Below, piece by piece: positions 34,894 through 46,095 of a DNA stretch of 64,000 nucleotides (its first letter is position 1; every line of letters begins with the position of its first letter). The notes beneath the pieces are model-generated. The model saw nothing but the letters and a program-made list of their open reading frames with translations, ran no database searches and was not told the origin of the DNA. The position numbers and the translations under genes were made by a program. Source of the DNA: Vibrio sp. 16 (lineage in GTDB: Bacteria; Pseudomonadota; Gammaproteobacteria; Enterobacterales; Vibrionaceae); NCBI RefSeq assembly GCF_963681195.1, contig NZ_OY808998.1, forward strand, positions 806,001-870,000, read 5' to 3'.

Positions 34894-36630
34894 TTAAAGC
34901 TGCTCCATAATCTGCGAGATCTCGTGTTGCCACTGTTTTTGCATCGCTGGTTTTTGATGCTTGGGCTTTCGCCCTAGATCCGCTTCCAGCAAGGTTTCCA
35001 GCTCCAACAGCCTTTCCAGCATTTGCTCTTCTGATTGCTCATCGGCGCTTGCTTCGGCTTCAACTGCCACAGCATCGTTTGCATGATGCAACATGGCAGA
35101 TTTTGGAGAAGTCTCGGTTATGCGTTGGTACACCTCTTCCGCAGACAGGTACTCGGTCAGCAAACCATTTTCAATAAACCAGAATCGATTGCAGCTTTGC
35201 TCTATCAGGCTTCGGTCGTGACTCACCAACAGGGCAGCACCTTCGAAGTTTTGCAGAGTTTCAATCAACTCCTCTTTGCCTTCCATATCCAAATGGTTGG
35301 TCGGTTCATCTAAAAACAACATGTGATAACGAGCGAGGGTTAAGCCAACAAACAGCAGCCTTGCGCGTTCCCCACCACTTAGACTTGCGACGTTCTGATC
35401 GTGTCTTGCGTACTCGAACCCTGCACCAATTAGCGAACGTTTTGCCTGTTCACTGCTGATGCCGGCAAACGACTGCAACGCATCCGTGATGGAGTGAGCA
35501 TCGTCGAGTTGCTTTAGGGATTGATCGTAATAACCTAATCGACAACGATCGTGGAAAGTTACACTCTCATGCTGGTTGCTTAGGTCTGTTTGGATGACAT
35601 CGTACTGACGATAAAGCAGATTCAACAAAGTCGATTTACCGCAACCATTACTGCCGAGAACGGCAATTCGGTCGCCACTTTTTACGCGCATTTCTGCCAT
35701 ATCAAACAAGTGATAATCACTGTTGGGTGGCGTGACCGTGAAAGGCAAAACCTCTAACAGTCGATTTGCTGGCAGTGACTCACCTTGAAGTTGCAGCGCC
35801 CAAGGTGTGCCTTCTGTCAGTTCGGTTTGTTCTTCCTCTAAACGTTCTTTGCGCGCAAACATCGTCTTGGCTTTTCGAGCAAGATCTTCGTTGTCATAGA
35901 CTTTGCCCCAAGTGGCTAGACGCTTGGCGCTTTTCTCGATTCGGTCGATCTCTTTCTGCTCGCTGGCATGGCGAAGTTGATCGGTTTCATCTTTCTCTTT
36001 CAATGCTTGTCTCGCTTGAGAACAAGGCAAAGAGAAATGATGCAGAGACCGATCTCGCATGACCCAAGTGGTGTTGGTGACGCGATCGAGTAAGGTTTGA
36101 TCGTGAGATACCAAAACGAATGAGCCTTTCCAGTTTGATAGGAATTGCTCTAACCAAAGGAGCGATGGCAAGTCCAAGTGGTTGCTTGGTTCATCCAGAA
36201 GCAGTAAGTCAGGTTGATGGATAATCGCACGAGCAAGCAGCAGTCGCATTTGCTGACCACCGCTGCAATTCTCAACTGGCATTTGTCGTTCTGTGGTCGA
36301 AAAGCCTAGTTCATCTAATAAGAGTTCGGCGCGCCAAATTTCATCATCGGATAAAGAGTCTGCTAACGCCTGTAAGACAGAATGTCTGTTTAAAGATTCA
36401 GGTAAATGCTGCTCAACATAACGCATCAAACATGAGCTGGCCTTGGCAACCGTTCCTTGGCTTGGTTCAAATTGACCGCTAAGCAGTTTGAGTAGGGAGC
36501 TTTTACCACAGCCGTTATGACCGATAAGACCAATTTTGTCGCCACGATGAATGGTAAACGTCAGATCTTTGAAGATGGGTGTTGCTGTGTGAGAAAGGGT
36601 TAGTGATTGTGCAGTTAAAAAAGTACTCAT
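34894..36630 (-). CDS. ABC-F family ATPase
   Basis: Two ATP-binding domains in one 578-residue chain, with no membrane segments: Walker A GHNGCGKSS and GSNGCGKST, signatures CSGGQ and LSGGE, Walker B LLLLDEPSNHLD and LFLDEPTNHLD. The linker between domains is highly charged (about residues 215-275), as in ABC-F proteins, which bind the ribosomal E site and act on translation; some confer antibiotic resistance. The C-terminal tail is acidic and coiled-coil-like (about 520-578). The 417-base upstream gap has hairpins that could regulate it. Which ABC-F subgroup it belongs to cannot be decided. Confidence 0.92.
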   Translation of the reverse strand: MSTFLTAQSLTLSHTATPIFKDLTFTIHRGDKIGLIGHNGCGKSSLLKLLSGQFEPSQGTVAKASSCLMRYVEQHLPESLNRHSVLQALADSLSDDEIWRAELLLDELGFSTTERQMPVENCSGGQQMRLLLARAIIHQPDLLLLDEPSNHLDLPSLLWLEQFLSNWKGSFVLVSHDQTLLDRVTNTTWVMRDRSLHHFSLPCSQARQALKEKDETDQLRHASEQKEIDRIEKSAKRLATWGKVYDNEDLARKAKTMFARKERLEEEQTELTEGTPWALQLQGESLPANRLLEVLPFTVTPPNSDYHLFDMAEMRVKSGDRIAVLGSNGCGKSTLLNLLYRQYDVIQTDLSNQHESVTFHDRCRLGYYDQSLKQLDDAHSITDALQSFAGISSEQAKRSLIGAGFEYARHDQNVASLSGGERARLLFVGLTLARYHMLFLDEPTNHLDMEGKEELIETLQNFEGAALLVSHDRSLIEQSCNRFWFIENGLLTEYLSAEEVYQRITETSPKSAMLHHANDAVAVEAEASADEQSEEQMLERLLELETLLEADLGRKPKHQKPAMQKQWQHEISQIMEQL

Positions 36631-36983
36631 AATGTTCTCAAGAATTTTGGGCGTAAGACGCCATTGTCATAGCTGACAATAATTCTTCGAGCTTGAGGGA
36701 TAGTACTCGGGACGTGTTTTCGTCGAAAGGTAATTATTCGCTCAAGTCGAGATTATCGCAGCGCGAAATCTGAAACTCTTGAGCGGTCTTTCATGCCATA
36801 AAAACGTGGGTTGATTGAACACCACAAAGACATAAATTCCTCCTTAATTTCGTTGTAAGTGTTGCCACTTTTGGTGATTCGATGGGGCAGAGTCTAGCGG
36901 CAGATTCACCAATATGCAGCTTAAAGAGTAAATTTTGCCCGCCGGTTCATATTAATCAGAGAATAAGTGCTCATTATGTATAA
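36631..36983. other. Long untranslated region upstream of the ABC-F gene
   Basis: No coding frame with a ribosome-binding site was found. In the minus orientation, two small hairpins precede the ABC-F start: ATTGTCA/TGACAAT (36663-36680) and GGCGT/ACGCC just after it. They could be leader structures. The rest is A+T rich with nothing else recognisable. Confidence 0.4.
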
Positions 36984-37009
36984 AAAAGCACCGACGTTAC
37001 GGTGCTTTT
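36984..37009 (-). terminator. Terminator of the choloylglycine-hydrolase-family gene
   Basis: Ten-bp stem AAAAGCACCG / CGGTGCTTTT (36984-36993, 37000-37009); on the minus strand it ends in six T. Confidence 0.9.
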
Positions 37010-37047
37010 GTTTGATTGCGAAACGGCACTCAGTATATTGTTAGCGA

Positions 37048-38043
37048 CTAGAACTTCGCCATAAACGATTTCGTCAGGGGTAGGCGGAAATCTTTGCCCA
37101 TCATTTCATAAACGTTGAATTTCACCGTGTTCCAGTTTTCTTCAAAGTTGTATTCGAACACGCTGTCACCCGTATCCAAGCTTTGTGTCATGGTCCACTC
37201 TGTTGCGTAACTAGACATACCATTGCCGTTGCTAAAGTCTTTGTATGGCGCATCCGCAGGCACACGGTAAGGAACTGTCGACAGCTTCATCATACCGTTG
37301 GTGATGCTGGTCGGTTCAGTGAGTTTGCTCATAAAGTAGCTCGCGTGAACAAAGCGACTGTGTGAGCTACCGTTGCCAATGGAGCCATAGTCAGTATCAC
37401 GACTCGCGTTTTCCCACGTTGGTTGAACCTGCTTACGCATTTCGATGTGCTCTTTCATCGAAGGGTCGTTAGTCATTACCATCGCTTCTTCGCCGCGGTA
37501 GGTGTGCAAACCGTCTTCATCCACCTCAATCACTAGGCGATCACCGCTCTTATCCGTGACAGACCAGTGAAGTTTGATTTCAACGGGCATGCCTTCCATA
37601 GGGATAGTCGCGTATTCCAATGTTGGCAGCGCTTTAACCACATCATCAACCGTTGCGTAGTTAGCCAGTAGGTATTCAGCGATGGTAAATTGCGTGACTT
37701 CTGAACCTGTTTCCGCCTTTTTCATGGTCATATCCGGATAGAACAGAGCGTTGACTTGCATGCCCTCGCTGTTTACACCATCGGCAACCAGTTCACCATA
37801 AGCCAGTACCGCAACCATGTCGTATTTCACCGTGTAGGTATTGCCCAGACCATTACCTTGAAGCGAACGAACGTCGCCTTTGTTAATCGTACCTAGTACA
37901 GGTGAGGTTGATTCCATCCAATCCATCGTTCTAGAAGTGAAAGTGCCCAAGTCGGTATTCCATGCGACTGAGGTACAAGCGTGCGCTACACCAGTAGTAA
38001 GAGTGCCAGCAAGAAGGGCTAGGGTGATTGCTTTCAATTTCAT
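37048..38043 (-). CDS. Choloylglycine hydrolase / penicillin V acylase-family enzyme, periplasmic
   Basis: A 331-residue Ntn-hydrolase of the linear amide C-N hydrolase family. A signal peptide ends in VAHA; the next residue, Cys23, is the catalytic nucleophile that must be exposed at the N terminus. Supporting motifs are FTSRTMDWM, GVNSEGMQVNALFY, VMTNDPSM and NGMSSYATEW. The family cleaves amide bonds in bile salts, penicillin V or, in some Gram-negative members, acyl-homoserine lactones. GGAG is placed before the ATG. A LysR gene lies directly upstream on the same strand. Substrate not determined. Confidence 0.9.
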   Translation of the reverse strand: MKLKAITLALLAGTLTTGVAHACTSVAWNTDLGTFTSRTMDWMESTSPVLGTINKGDVRSLQGNGLGNTYTVKYDMVAVLAYGELVADGVNSEGMQVNALFYPDMTMKKAETGSEVTQFTIAEYLLANYATVDDVVKALPTLEYATIPMEGMPVEIKLHWSVTDKSGDRLVIEVDEDGLHTYRGEEAMVMTNDPSMKEHIEMRKQVQPTWENASRDTDYGSIGNGSSHSRFVHASYFMSKLTEPTSITNGMMKLSTVPYRVPADAPYKDFSNGNGMSSYATEWTMTQSLDTGDSVFEYNFEENWNTVKFNVYEMMGKDFRLPLTKSFMAKF

Positions 38044-38121
38044 AGTAACTCCGATTCATGTTTAGGAACGATTTGGAGTGTACGGTGGAAAACAAAAATA
38101 CCTAAATCACGTTATGAGTAT

Positions 38122-39024
38122 TCAATCCTCACTTCGAATGGTGTGAGTGTGACTGTGTTCTTTAAACAGTCGAATCATTTCTCGTGTGACAGGGCCTGCT
38201 AAGCGGTTGTGTTGCCAAAGGTTGATGGGAAACTGAAGCACGGCATGGAGTTCGTCTATCTCAATGGTCTGTAATTGCTGGGTGGCTAAAAGATCCTCCA
38301 CGCAATGGGTAGGGACAATTGCCCATCCATCACCTGCGACTAACAGGTTTTTGAGCACATTCACACTTTCAATTTGTTGAGCGAGATTCGATATCGTCAA
38401 TGTTTGTGCGATGCCAGTATGGTGAAAATCTGCCATCAATAGTTGTCTTGCTCGCTTTAGAGAGGTGAGGTCAACAACCTGATGTTGCTTAATAAATTCG
38501 CTGGTGGCACAAACAACAAAAGGAAGATTGAGCAGATAGGTGTAGCTGAATGCTGTCGTGGCATTACCCGTTGGAACGAGCATGACAGCAAGGTCTGCGG
38601 CGTCTTGTTCGAACAGCGCTTTCGTTTCGTGATTGTTTTTGTGAAGCCAGTTCACTTTGACTAGCGGGAATTTTTTGCGAACCCCAATCATCACATCTTG
38701 AATCAGTTTTCCCGGTACCAATTCACTATGGCAGATAGTAATTTGGCTCTCATTCCCTTGTTCGGTGCTCTGACAAAGACGCTCAAAAGACTTGGTCGTT
38801 TCCGCGAGGTTTTTAGCATGTTGATACAGTGCTAAGCCTTCTTCCGTCAATTGAGGATAGCGTGTCGAACGGTCAAACAAGGTCATGTTGATTTCAATTT
38901 CGAGGTTGGTGATCACCTGACCAAGCGTCGTGCGATGCTTATTTAATTGTTTTGCTGCTGCGCTAAAGGAGCCACACTCGGCAACAGCGACAAAGGCGGT
39001 GACTTGCTCATAACTGATGTGCAT
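38122..39024 (-). CDS. LysR-family regulator
   Basis: A 300-residue LysR protein with helix-turn-helix FSAAAKQLNKHRTTLGQVI and effector domain from ITICHSELVPGKL. Co-directional with the choloylglycine-hydrolase-family gene 78 bases downstream, which it may control. The HTH has KHRTTLGQ in place of the more usual SQPxxSRQ, which suggests a divergent recognition helix. Confidence 0.87.
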   Translation of the reverse strand: MHISYEQVTAFVAVAECGSFSAAAKQLNKHRTTLGQVITNLEIEINMTLFDRSTRYPQLTEEGLALYQHAKNLAETTKSFERLCQSTEQGNESQITICHSELVPGKLIQDVMIGVRKKFPLVKVNWLHKNNHETKALFEQDAADLAVMLVPTGNATTAFSYTYLLNLPFVVCATSEFIKQHQVVDLTSLKRARQLLMADFHHTGIAQTLTISNLAQQIESVNVLKNLLVAGDGWAIVPTHCVEDLLATQQLQTIEIDELHAVLQFPINLWQHNRLAGPVTREMIRLFKEHSHTHTIRSED

Positions 39025-39116
39025 GATGGTTTGGTCCTACAAAAGTGTCTTATTCAAACCTAATGTAAGACGCAAACAGAGTCCAGATAGAGAAGAACAA
39101 GTTGTGATGAGTTTAC

Positions 39117-39662
39117 TTATCTCAACACTCGCTCAACTTGCTCAATAACATACGAATCTTCTAGCGCTTTACCCAACATCAATTGATGGTTCAGTAGTCC
39201 TAGCATAAGGGTATAAAGCGATTCTTTGTGTTGCGCTGAAACGTAATTTTCTAGCATCGTCATGTACTTTTGATTCGCAAGTAACATGCATGGATCGGTA
39301 GCTAAGTTTTCTTGCCCAATCACATCAATGTAATCAGAGACAAGCTTCATTTCTTGGAGGAAACGCGGAGCCATTTGCTGGAAGATCAATACGAAGTTTT
39401 CGACTTGTTGCTCTGTATTCGCTTCACTTGAGTTTGGTCTATCTGCTAGCACTTCTGCATCAAAGTTAACGATGGCCTCTGTTGCGGCTTTGAACAGTTC
39501 ATCCTTACTTTTGTAATAGTGATAAACCGCACTTTTGCTCATTCCTAACTGTTCGCACAGCTGTCTCATACCAATATTTTTGTAACCGAACTCAAGGAAC
39601 ACTTCGGTTGCTTTTAAGGCAATTTCCCTACGTCTGCTTTCATGATCGACGATCTTAGGCAT
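39117..39662 (-). CDS. TetR-family regulator
   Basis: A 181-residue repressor: N-terminal HTH FLEFGYKNIGMRQLCEQLGMSKSAVYHYYKSKDELF, then an all-helical ligand domain without known signature. It diverges from an NAD(P)-binding protein gene; two TGGTC/GACCA palindromes lie in the 145-base spacer and are likely its operators, so it probably represses itself and that gene. Confidence 0.9.
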   Translation of the reverse strand: MPKIVDHESRRREIALKATEVFLEFGYKNIGMRQLCEQLGMSKSAVYHYYKSKDELFKAATEAIVNFDAEVLADRPNSSEANTEQQVENFVLIFQQMAPRFLQEMKLVSDYIDVIGQENLATDPCMLLANQKYMTMLENYVSAQHKESLYTLMLGLLNHQLMLGKALEDSYVIEQVERVLR

Positions 39663-39724
39663 GGTTTTCTTCTCAGCTTTTGTTACCGCAATGCCTCGCA
39701 GTATAACACAAGATCCTTTATTTA

Positions 39725-39736
39725 GACCGAGTGGAC
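39725..39736. promoter_or_regulatory. Possible TetR operator (half-conserved)
   Basis: GACCGAGTGGAC within TTTA...AAAA context, related to the better palindrome at 39781. Located 63 bases from the TetR start. Confidence 0.45.
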
Positions 39737-39780
39737 AAAAAAGATCTTTACCTAGCTCTCAAAGCGTACTAATTTAAAAA

Positions 39781-39792
39781 GACCACTTGGTC
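39781..39792. promoter_or_regulatory. Probable TetR operator
   Basis: GACCACTTGGTC, a palindrome with central two-base mismatch, 16 bases before the start of the NAD(P)-binding gene. Its form resembles operators of TetR-family repressors such as NemR. Confidence 0.55.
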
Positions 39793-39807
39793 GAAATAGA
39801 GTTTAGT

Positions 39808-40671
39808 ATGAAAACGCACCTTCGAATTTTAATTGTGGGCTCAACGGGGTACTTAGGCTCGAATATTGTTGAGCTACTCCTCTCTGAGCACATTGATTTT
39901 AAAGCCATTGCGAGAAACAAAACCAAGTTACTCGCAATAGGTGTGGAAGAGTCACAAGTGATAGAGGCGCAAGTGACTCACCCCGATGAGCTTAAAGGTG
40001 TTTGCGACGGTGTCGATGTTGTCATCTCATGCTTGGGCATTACTCGCCAACAAGACGGATTAGGCTATTTAGATGTCGACTACCAAGCAAATTTGAACTT
40101 GCTTGAAGAAGCAGAGCGAGCAGGTGTCGGCAAATTCATCTACATCTCTGCGTTTAATGCTCAGAGATACCCTCAAGTTCGTTTGCTAGAGGCGAAAGAA
40201 CGCTTTGCGAATCGGCTTTTACAGTCAACAAAATTAACCCCTTGTGTGATTCGCCCGAACGGCTTTTTCTCTGATATTACCGAGGTGTACAACATGGCGA
40301 AATCAGGTCGAGTCTTTACTTTTGGCGATGGTGATAACTTGCTTAATCCCATTCACGGAAAAGACTTGGCGAGATTTTGTGTTGAAGCGATTGAACGCAA
40401 TGACACAGAATTAGATGTCGGTGGCCCAGATGTTTTGTCTGTCAATGATATTGCTCGGCTCGCGTTCAAATCTCAAAGTAAAGCGGAGAAAATTACGCAC
40501 CTACCGGACTTTCTGCGCAGAGTCGGGTTGTCGTTAGTGCGCCACTTGCCGGAGAAATTTGGCGGTCCTGCGGAGTTTTTCTTGACGATGTTGGGGCGCG
40601 ATAGCATCGCTCCTACATATGGCGTTCACACGCTTGATGATTACTTTAGTGCGCTTTCAAGCTGTGAGTAA
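39808..40671 (+). CDS. NAD(P)-binding (NmrA/atypical SDR) protein
   Basis: A 287-residue Rossmann-fold protein. The N-terminal GSTGYLGSNIVELL binds NAD(P); the middle FIYISAFNA and later VIRPNGFFSDI are typical of atypical SDRs of the NmrA type. The C-terminal region contains a hydrophobic stretch (FLRRVGLSLVRHLPEKFGG) that may contact membrane or substrate. The ATG at 39808 is preferred to an upstream start at 39787, which would lie inside the operator. Regulated by the divergent TetR. Substrate unknown. Confidence 0.87.
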   Translation: MKTHLRILIVGSTGYLGSNIVELLLSEHIDFKAIARNKTKLLAIGVEESQVIEAQVTHPDELKGVCDGVDVVISCLGITRQQDGLGYLDVDYQANLNLLEEAERAGVGKFIYISAFNAQRYPQVRLLEAKERFANRLLQSTKLTPCVIRPNGFFSDITEVYNMAKSGRVFTFGDGDNLLNPIHGKDLARFCVEAIERNDTELDVGGPDVLSVNDIARLAFKSQSKAEKITHLPDFLRRVGLSLVRHLPEKFGGPAEFFLTMLGRDSIAPTYGVHTLDDYFSALSSCE

Positions 40672-40702
40672 GTTTGGGTGGGGAATCGTTAGCTTAAACT
40701 AC

Positions 40703-40729
40703 AAAGGCACTGCAGAACGCAGTGCCTTT
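40703..40729. terminator. Bidirectional terminator
   Basis: Eleven-bp perfect stem AAAGGCACTGC / GCAGTGCCTTT (40703-40713, 40719-40729) between convergent genes. Confidence 0.88.
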
Positions 40730-40744
40730 AGGTTCGCTAGCTAG

Positions 40745-42892
40745 TTAAATCGATTTCACCCCCATATTAAACAGGGTAAAGCTGTACATATCGGCATAAA
40801 GGTCGATCACCTTGCTGGTCGGGGTGCCCGCGCCATGGCCTGCGTCGGTTTCGATTCGAATCAACCTAGGTTGCTGACCAAACTGCTTAGATTGCAATTC
40901 TGCGGCAAACTTATAAGAGTGAGCAGGTACAACGCGGTCATCGTGATCACCGGTGGTAATCATTGTTGCAGGGTATTCAACCCCCGCTTTCACGTTGTGC
41001 ACAGGCGAGTAGTTTTTCAAATATTCGAACATCTCTTTGTTTTGATCGGCGGTGCCGTAGTCATATGCCCAGCCAGCACCTGCGGTAAACGTATGGTAGC
41101 GAAGCATATCCAGTACCCCGACCGCTGGTAGAGCCACTTTGAACAGCTCTGGACGCTGCGTCATTGCGGCACCAACAAGCAGTCCGCCATTGGAACCACC
41201 GTGAATGGCGAGTTTGTCTGACGAGGTGTAGCCTTCATCAATCAGGTACTCTGCTGCGGCAATGAAATCATCAAATACGTTTTGCTTTTGTAGCTGTGTG
41301 CCTGCATTGTGCCACGCTTTGCCATACTCGCCGCCGCCACGAAGGTTGGCTACCGCGTAGATACCGCCAAGCTCTAACCACGCTGCTCGGCTTGGGCTAA
41401 AACCAGGGGTTAAGCTGACGTTAAAGCCGCCGTAGCCATACAGAATGGTTGGTGCTGTGCCATTGAGTTTGATGCCTTTTTTGTAGGTCAAAATCATCGG
41501 TACTTTGGTGCCATCTTTCGAGGTGTAGAAGACTTGCTTAGACTCAAACAGATCGGAGTCGAATGGCGCCGCTGACTCATGATAAACGCTGCTCTCGCCC
41601 GTTTTGATGTTCAGCTTGTAGGTTGTGCCCGGCATCTTGTAGTTGGTAAAGGTGTAGTAAAGCTCGCTTTCGTGCTCTTTAGCGCCAAAGCCGTGAGCGC
41701 TACCGATGTCAGGCAGAGCAATATCGCGAATAAACTTGCCATCCATGTCGTATTGTTTGACTTGTGAAGTCGCATCGACCATGTATTGCGCAAACAGATT
41801 GCCGCCTGCGGTGGAGACGTTGAGCACGTGCTTGGTTTCGGCGATCACGTCTTGCCACTGCTCAGGTTGCGGCTTGGCAAGATTGAACTTCGCAACACGC
41901 ATATTTGGTGCGTTGAAGTTGGTCTCGACGTATAGGGTGTCACCTTGCGAGTCGATGATCCAAGTGTCCGAATCGGTATGGTCCAACACAGTAACGAGCT
42001 CGCTGTCTGGCTTGGTTAAGTCTTTCACGTAGAGTTTGTTGCCCGACGTCGATTCCATTGCACCAATTACCAAGTAGCGACCATCTTCTGTGGTGTATCC
42101 TGCCACGTAGCGATGTTTCTCTTGCTCTGTACCACCGAATACAAGCGTATCTTCACTTTGCTTGGTACCCAGTTTGTGGAAGTAGAGCTTGTGTTGATCG
42201 GTTTTTGCCGATAGCTCACTGCCTTCTGGTTTGTCGTAACTTGAGTAGTAAAAACCTTCGTTGTTGAGCCAGCTAATGCCGCTGAACTTGACATCAACCA
42301 AGGTCTCGCCAATCTGTTGTTTGGTTTCTGTGTCGAGCACAATCACTTTGCGCCAGTCACTGCCGCCCTCAGAAATGCTGTACGCGAACAGAGAGCCGTC
42401 TTTAGAAAAACTTGTTCCACCCAGCGAGGTTGTGCCTTCTTCGCTAAACGTATTTGGGTCAAGGAAGACTTCAGGCTCACCGTCGCCAAGCTGGCGATAC
42501 AGAACATCTTGATTCTGAAGACCATCATTTTTGTAGAAGTAGGTGTATTTCCCTTCTTTGAAAGGGCTGCCCACTTTTTCGTAGTCCATCAACTGGGTAA
42601 GGCGTTTCTCGATTTGATCGCGAAACGGAATTTGGCCGAGATAGTCGTTGGTGACTTTGTTCTGAGCTTCAACCCAGCCTGCGGTCTCTGCGCTGCGGTC
42701 GTCTTCCAACCAACGGTAAGGATCTTTGACGGGAGTGCCAAAGTATTCGTCCACCACGTCCACTGTTTTGGTGTTCGGATATTGTATTGTCATCTGCTGT
42801 ACCTGTTGTTGTTCGGTTTGATTTGCAAGTGCGGTTGGTATGCTTCCGCCAAGTAAGACGGAGGTCGCCAGAGCTAAGGCCTTTAAATGCAT
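40745..42892 (-). CDS. Prolyl oligopeptidase (S9A family), exported
   Basis: A 715-residue serine peptidase with signal peptide ([19 protein letters not shown]). The N-terminal propeller starts [10 protein letters not shown]. The C-terminal alpha/beta hydrolase has the triad Ser567 in GGSNGG, Asp651 in DHDDRVVP and His686 in AGHGAG. It cleaves short peptides after proline. The signal peptide points to periplasmic or secreted activity. AAAGGAAAGG precedes the ATG. Length and motifs are complete. Confidence 0.95.
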   Translation of the reverse strand: MHLKALALATSVLLGGSIPTALANQTEQQQVQQMTIQYPNTKTVDVVDEYFGTPVKDPYRWLEDDRSAETAGWVEAQNKVTNDYLGQIPFRDQIEKRLTQLMDYEKVGSPFKEGKYTYFYKNDGLQNQDVLYRQLGDGEPEVFLDPNTFSEEGTTSLGGTSFSKDGSLFAYSISEGGSDWRKVIVLDTETKQQIGETLVDVKFSGISWLNNEGFYYSSYDKPEGSELSAKTDQHKLYFHKLGTKQSEDTLVFGGTEQEKHRYVAGYTTEDGRYLVIGAMESTSGNKLYVKDLTKPDSELVTVLDHTDSDTWIIDSQGDTLYVETNFNAPNMRVAKFNLAKPQPEQWQDVIAETKHVLNVSTAGGNLFAQYMVDATSQVKQYDMDGKFIRDIALPDIGSAHGFGAKEHESELYYTFTNYKMPGTTYKLNIKTGESSVYHESAAPFDSDLFESKQVFYTSKDGTKVPMILTYKKGIKLNGTAPTILYGYGGFNVSLTPGFSPSRAAWLELGGIYAVANLRGGGEYGKAWHNAGTQLQKQNVFDDFIAAAEYLIDEGYTSSDKLAIHGGSNGGLLVGAAMTQRPELFKVALPAVGVLDMLRYHTFTAGAGWAYDYGTADQNKEMFEYLKNYSPVHNVKAGVEYPATMITTGDHDDRVVPAHSYKFAAELQSKQFGQQPRLIRIETDAGHGAGTPTSKVIDLYADMYSFTLFNMGVKSI

Positions 42893-43118
42893 AGCCTTTC
42901 CTTTTGCTGATGGATTTTATAAATAGGAATGAGACTCTACTACATTTCACTGCTTAGAGGCGAATTGTATGGTGAAGTTCTCTGGACTCTGTGAAAAAAG
43001 CCGAAAAAACAACGAGAACATTGACCGATTAGGTATCGAAATGTATCGACTTCCTGTTTTGCAAAGAATTGAGTAAGCAACGCAATGAGTAGGTGCTTAC
43101 TCGCTTACATCATACGTC

Positions 43119-43469
43119 TTATTTGGCTTGCTGCATTTCCACCAAACCACCCGCGTTGTGCAGGTTGGTAAAGCCTTGTGATTGAAGATAACGGAAGGCT
43201 TGACCAGAGCGATTGCCACTGCGGCAATACAGTACGATCTGGGTATCTTTGTCGATGTTGGCAAAGTGTTTGTCCAGCTCTGACAGCGGGTAGTTCTTGG
43301 CGTTATCTAAGTGGCCAGCGGCAAATTCCTGAGGTGTGCGGACATCAACAATCACTGCGCCTTGTTCAATCCACTCCCAACCGATATCAGCCCGCTCTGA
43401 TGCCACCACCGATGGCGCAACAAAACTCAAGCTCAAACAAGTCAATGCAATAGCAATTTGGTTTTTCAT
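43119..43469 (-). CDS. Periplasmic single-domain rhodanese (PspE-like)
   Basis: A 116-residue protein: signal peptide (IALTCLSLSFVAPSVVAS) followed by one rhodanese domain with IVDVRTPQEFAAGHL and the active loop YCRSGNRSGQA (Cys82). It transfers sulfane sulfur, for example from thiosulfate, in the periplasm. PspE of E. coli is the closest type, but no psp genes adjoin. Confidence 0.93.
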   Translation of the reverse strand: MKNQIAIALTCLSLSFVAPSVVASERADIGWEWIEQGAVIVDVRTPQEFAAGHLDNAKNYPLSELDKHFANIDKDTQIVLYCRSGNRSGQAFRYLQSQGFTNLHNAGGLVEMQQAK

Positions 43470-43633
43470 TCTTCTTAGTACCCTTTTGGCAACGGTCTGA
43501 CACTGATTATACGTGCTGTTAGGTTGGGGCGATGAGGGGAGGATCTAACTCTGCTGCTTCAATATCCGTTGTTACTGAAATTTCGATTATTAACTTTAAT
43601 TGCAACGATAAATATTTTTTATCAAAATTGACC

Positions 43634-43659
43634 CTTGAACTTGTTTTTCGTGACCCTAT
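43634..43659 (+). promoter_or_regulatory. Heat-shock (sigma-32) promoter of groES-groEL
   Basis: CTTGAA (43634-43639) and CCCTAT (43654-43659) separated by 14 bases match the sigma-32 consensus CTTGAAA / CCCCAT at correct spacing, 94 bases before the groES start. Confidence 0.82.
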
Positions 43660-43752
43660 TTATTTTACCGAAAGCGAGTTGACCCATTCGCAAATCAATC
43701 AATTGTCTAACCCTGTCTTTTATTTTTGGTACTAAGTAGGAGGCACTTCAAT

Positions 43753-44043
43753 ATGAAAATTCGTCCTTTAAATGACAAGCTGCTTGTTGAACGACAAGAA
43801 GTGGAAAACAAATCTGAAGGGGGGATTGTTCTCACTTCCCAATCTGTCAAAAAGTCCAACCGAGGCAAAGTTATTGCCGCGGGCCTAGGTAAACGTCTTG
43901 AAAATGGTGAGCGCGCTGCGATGGAAGTCAAGGTTGGCGACGACATTATCTTTAATGACGGATACGGTGTGAAAACCGAAAAGATAGATGGGACCGAATA
44001 TTTAATTCTGTCGGAATCTGATGTGTTAGCTATCGTCGAGTAA
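43753..44043 (+). CDS. groES: GroES co-chaperonin (second copy)
   Basis: A 96-residue co-chaperonin: [16 protein letters not shown], the mobile loop [23 protein letters not shown] and [23 protein letters not shown] sits nine bases before the chosen ATG; an upstream start at 43726 would add nine extra residues. It caps the GroEL ring during protein folding. groEL follows after 30 bases. The mobile loop has SQSVKKSN where typical GroES has more small residues (AAKSTR), so pairing preference for GroEL2 is possible. Confidence 0.95.
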   Translation: MKIRPLNDKLLVERQEVENKSEGGIVLTSQSVKKSNRGKVIAAGLGKRLENGERAAMEVKVGDDIIFNDGYGVKTEKIDGTEYLILSESDVLAIVE

Positions 44044-44070
44044 TGGTTTTTGGTCGTTTTAAGGAGATAA

Positions 44071-45672
<1,602 letters not shown>

Positions 45673-45709
45673 TGGTCTTACTTAAATAATATAAGTCTTT
45701 GAGCCTACA

Positions 45710-45735
45710 GTTAGCGGGCTTGTAAACCCGCTAAC
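45710..45735 (+). terminator. Hairpin after groEL
   Basis: Nine-bp perfect stem GTTAGCGGG / CCCGCTAAC (45710-45718, 45727-45735). The following T tract is weak. Confidence 0.6.
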
Positions 45736-45757
45736 TTACCGTGTTGAGGTGAGTGTT

Positions 45758-45967
45758 ATGGTCCGTTTACCCGCGTTTTCGTTCTCAATATCAGGTCGTG
45801 GTGAAGCGTCATCTGATTGGCCGGCTTCACTGAATTTCCCTCTCGTTCCATCCGGGCAGGAGTTCTCGATTATGGGTGCCTTGCCACGTAAGCCGACCGT
45901 GATGATTTTCACGATTGATCTGTCACAGGTATGGCGACAAAGCGCGCCGTCTCGGGTCATTCACTAG
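45758..45967 (+). CDS. Possible small protein (69 aa)
   Basis: ATG 45758 follows GAGGTGAG, and a good terminator lies directly after the stop, so a short expressed gene is plausible. The product has no known motif, no signal peptide and no cysteine. The minus strand over the same bases also has an open frame (45736-45960) but without Shine-Dalgarno. Kept with low confidence. Confidence 0.4.
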   Translation: MVRLPAFSFSISGRGEASSDWPASLNFPLVPSGQEFSIMGALPRKPTVMIFTIDLSQVWRQSAPSRVIH

Positions 45968-45971
45968 TTTG

Positions 45972-45998
45972 AGCAGCCAACCGATGTTGGCTGCTTTT
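45972..45998 (+). terminator. Rho-independent terminator
   Basis: Ten-bp perfect stem AGCAGCCAAC / GTTGGCTGCT (45972-45981, 45986-45995) plus T4. Confidence 0.82.
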
Positions 45999-46095
45999 CT
46001 TAGTTCTCATAATCAGTGGCGCTCTAGCTTCATCAACATCTCATCTATGTACTATAACTATAAGATTCCTAGATGGTTTTCGGTAAGAGGTTTCG

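Noticed and set aside
43532..43735. Plus-strand open frame of 67 codons upstream of groES
   Set aside because: It spans the sigma-32 promoter, has no convincing ribosome-binding site and shows no coding character.
45736..45960. Minus-strand frame of 74 codons over the small gene at 45758
   Set aside because: Lacks a ribosome-binding site, whereas the plus-strand frame has one plus a terminator.
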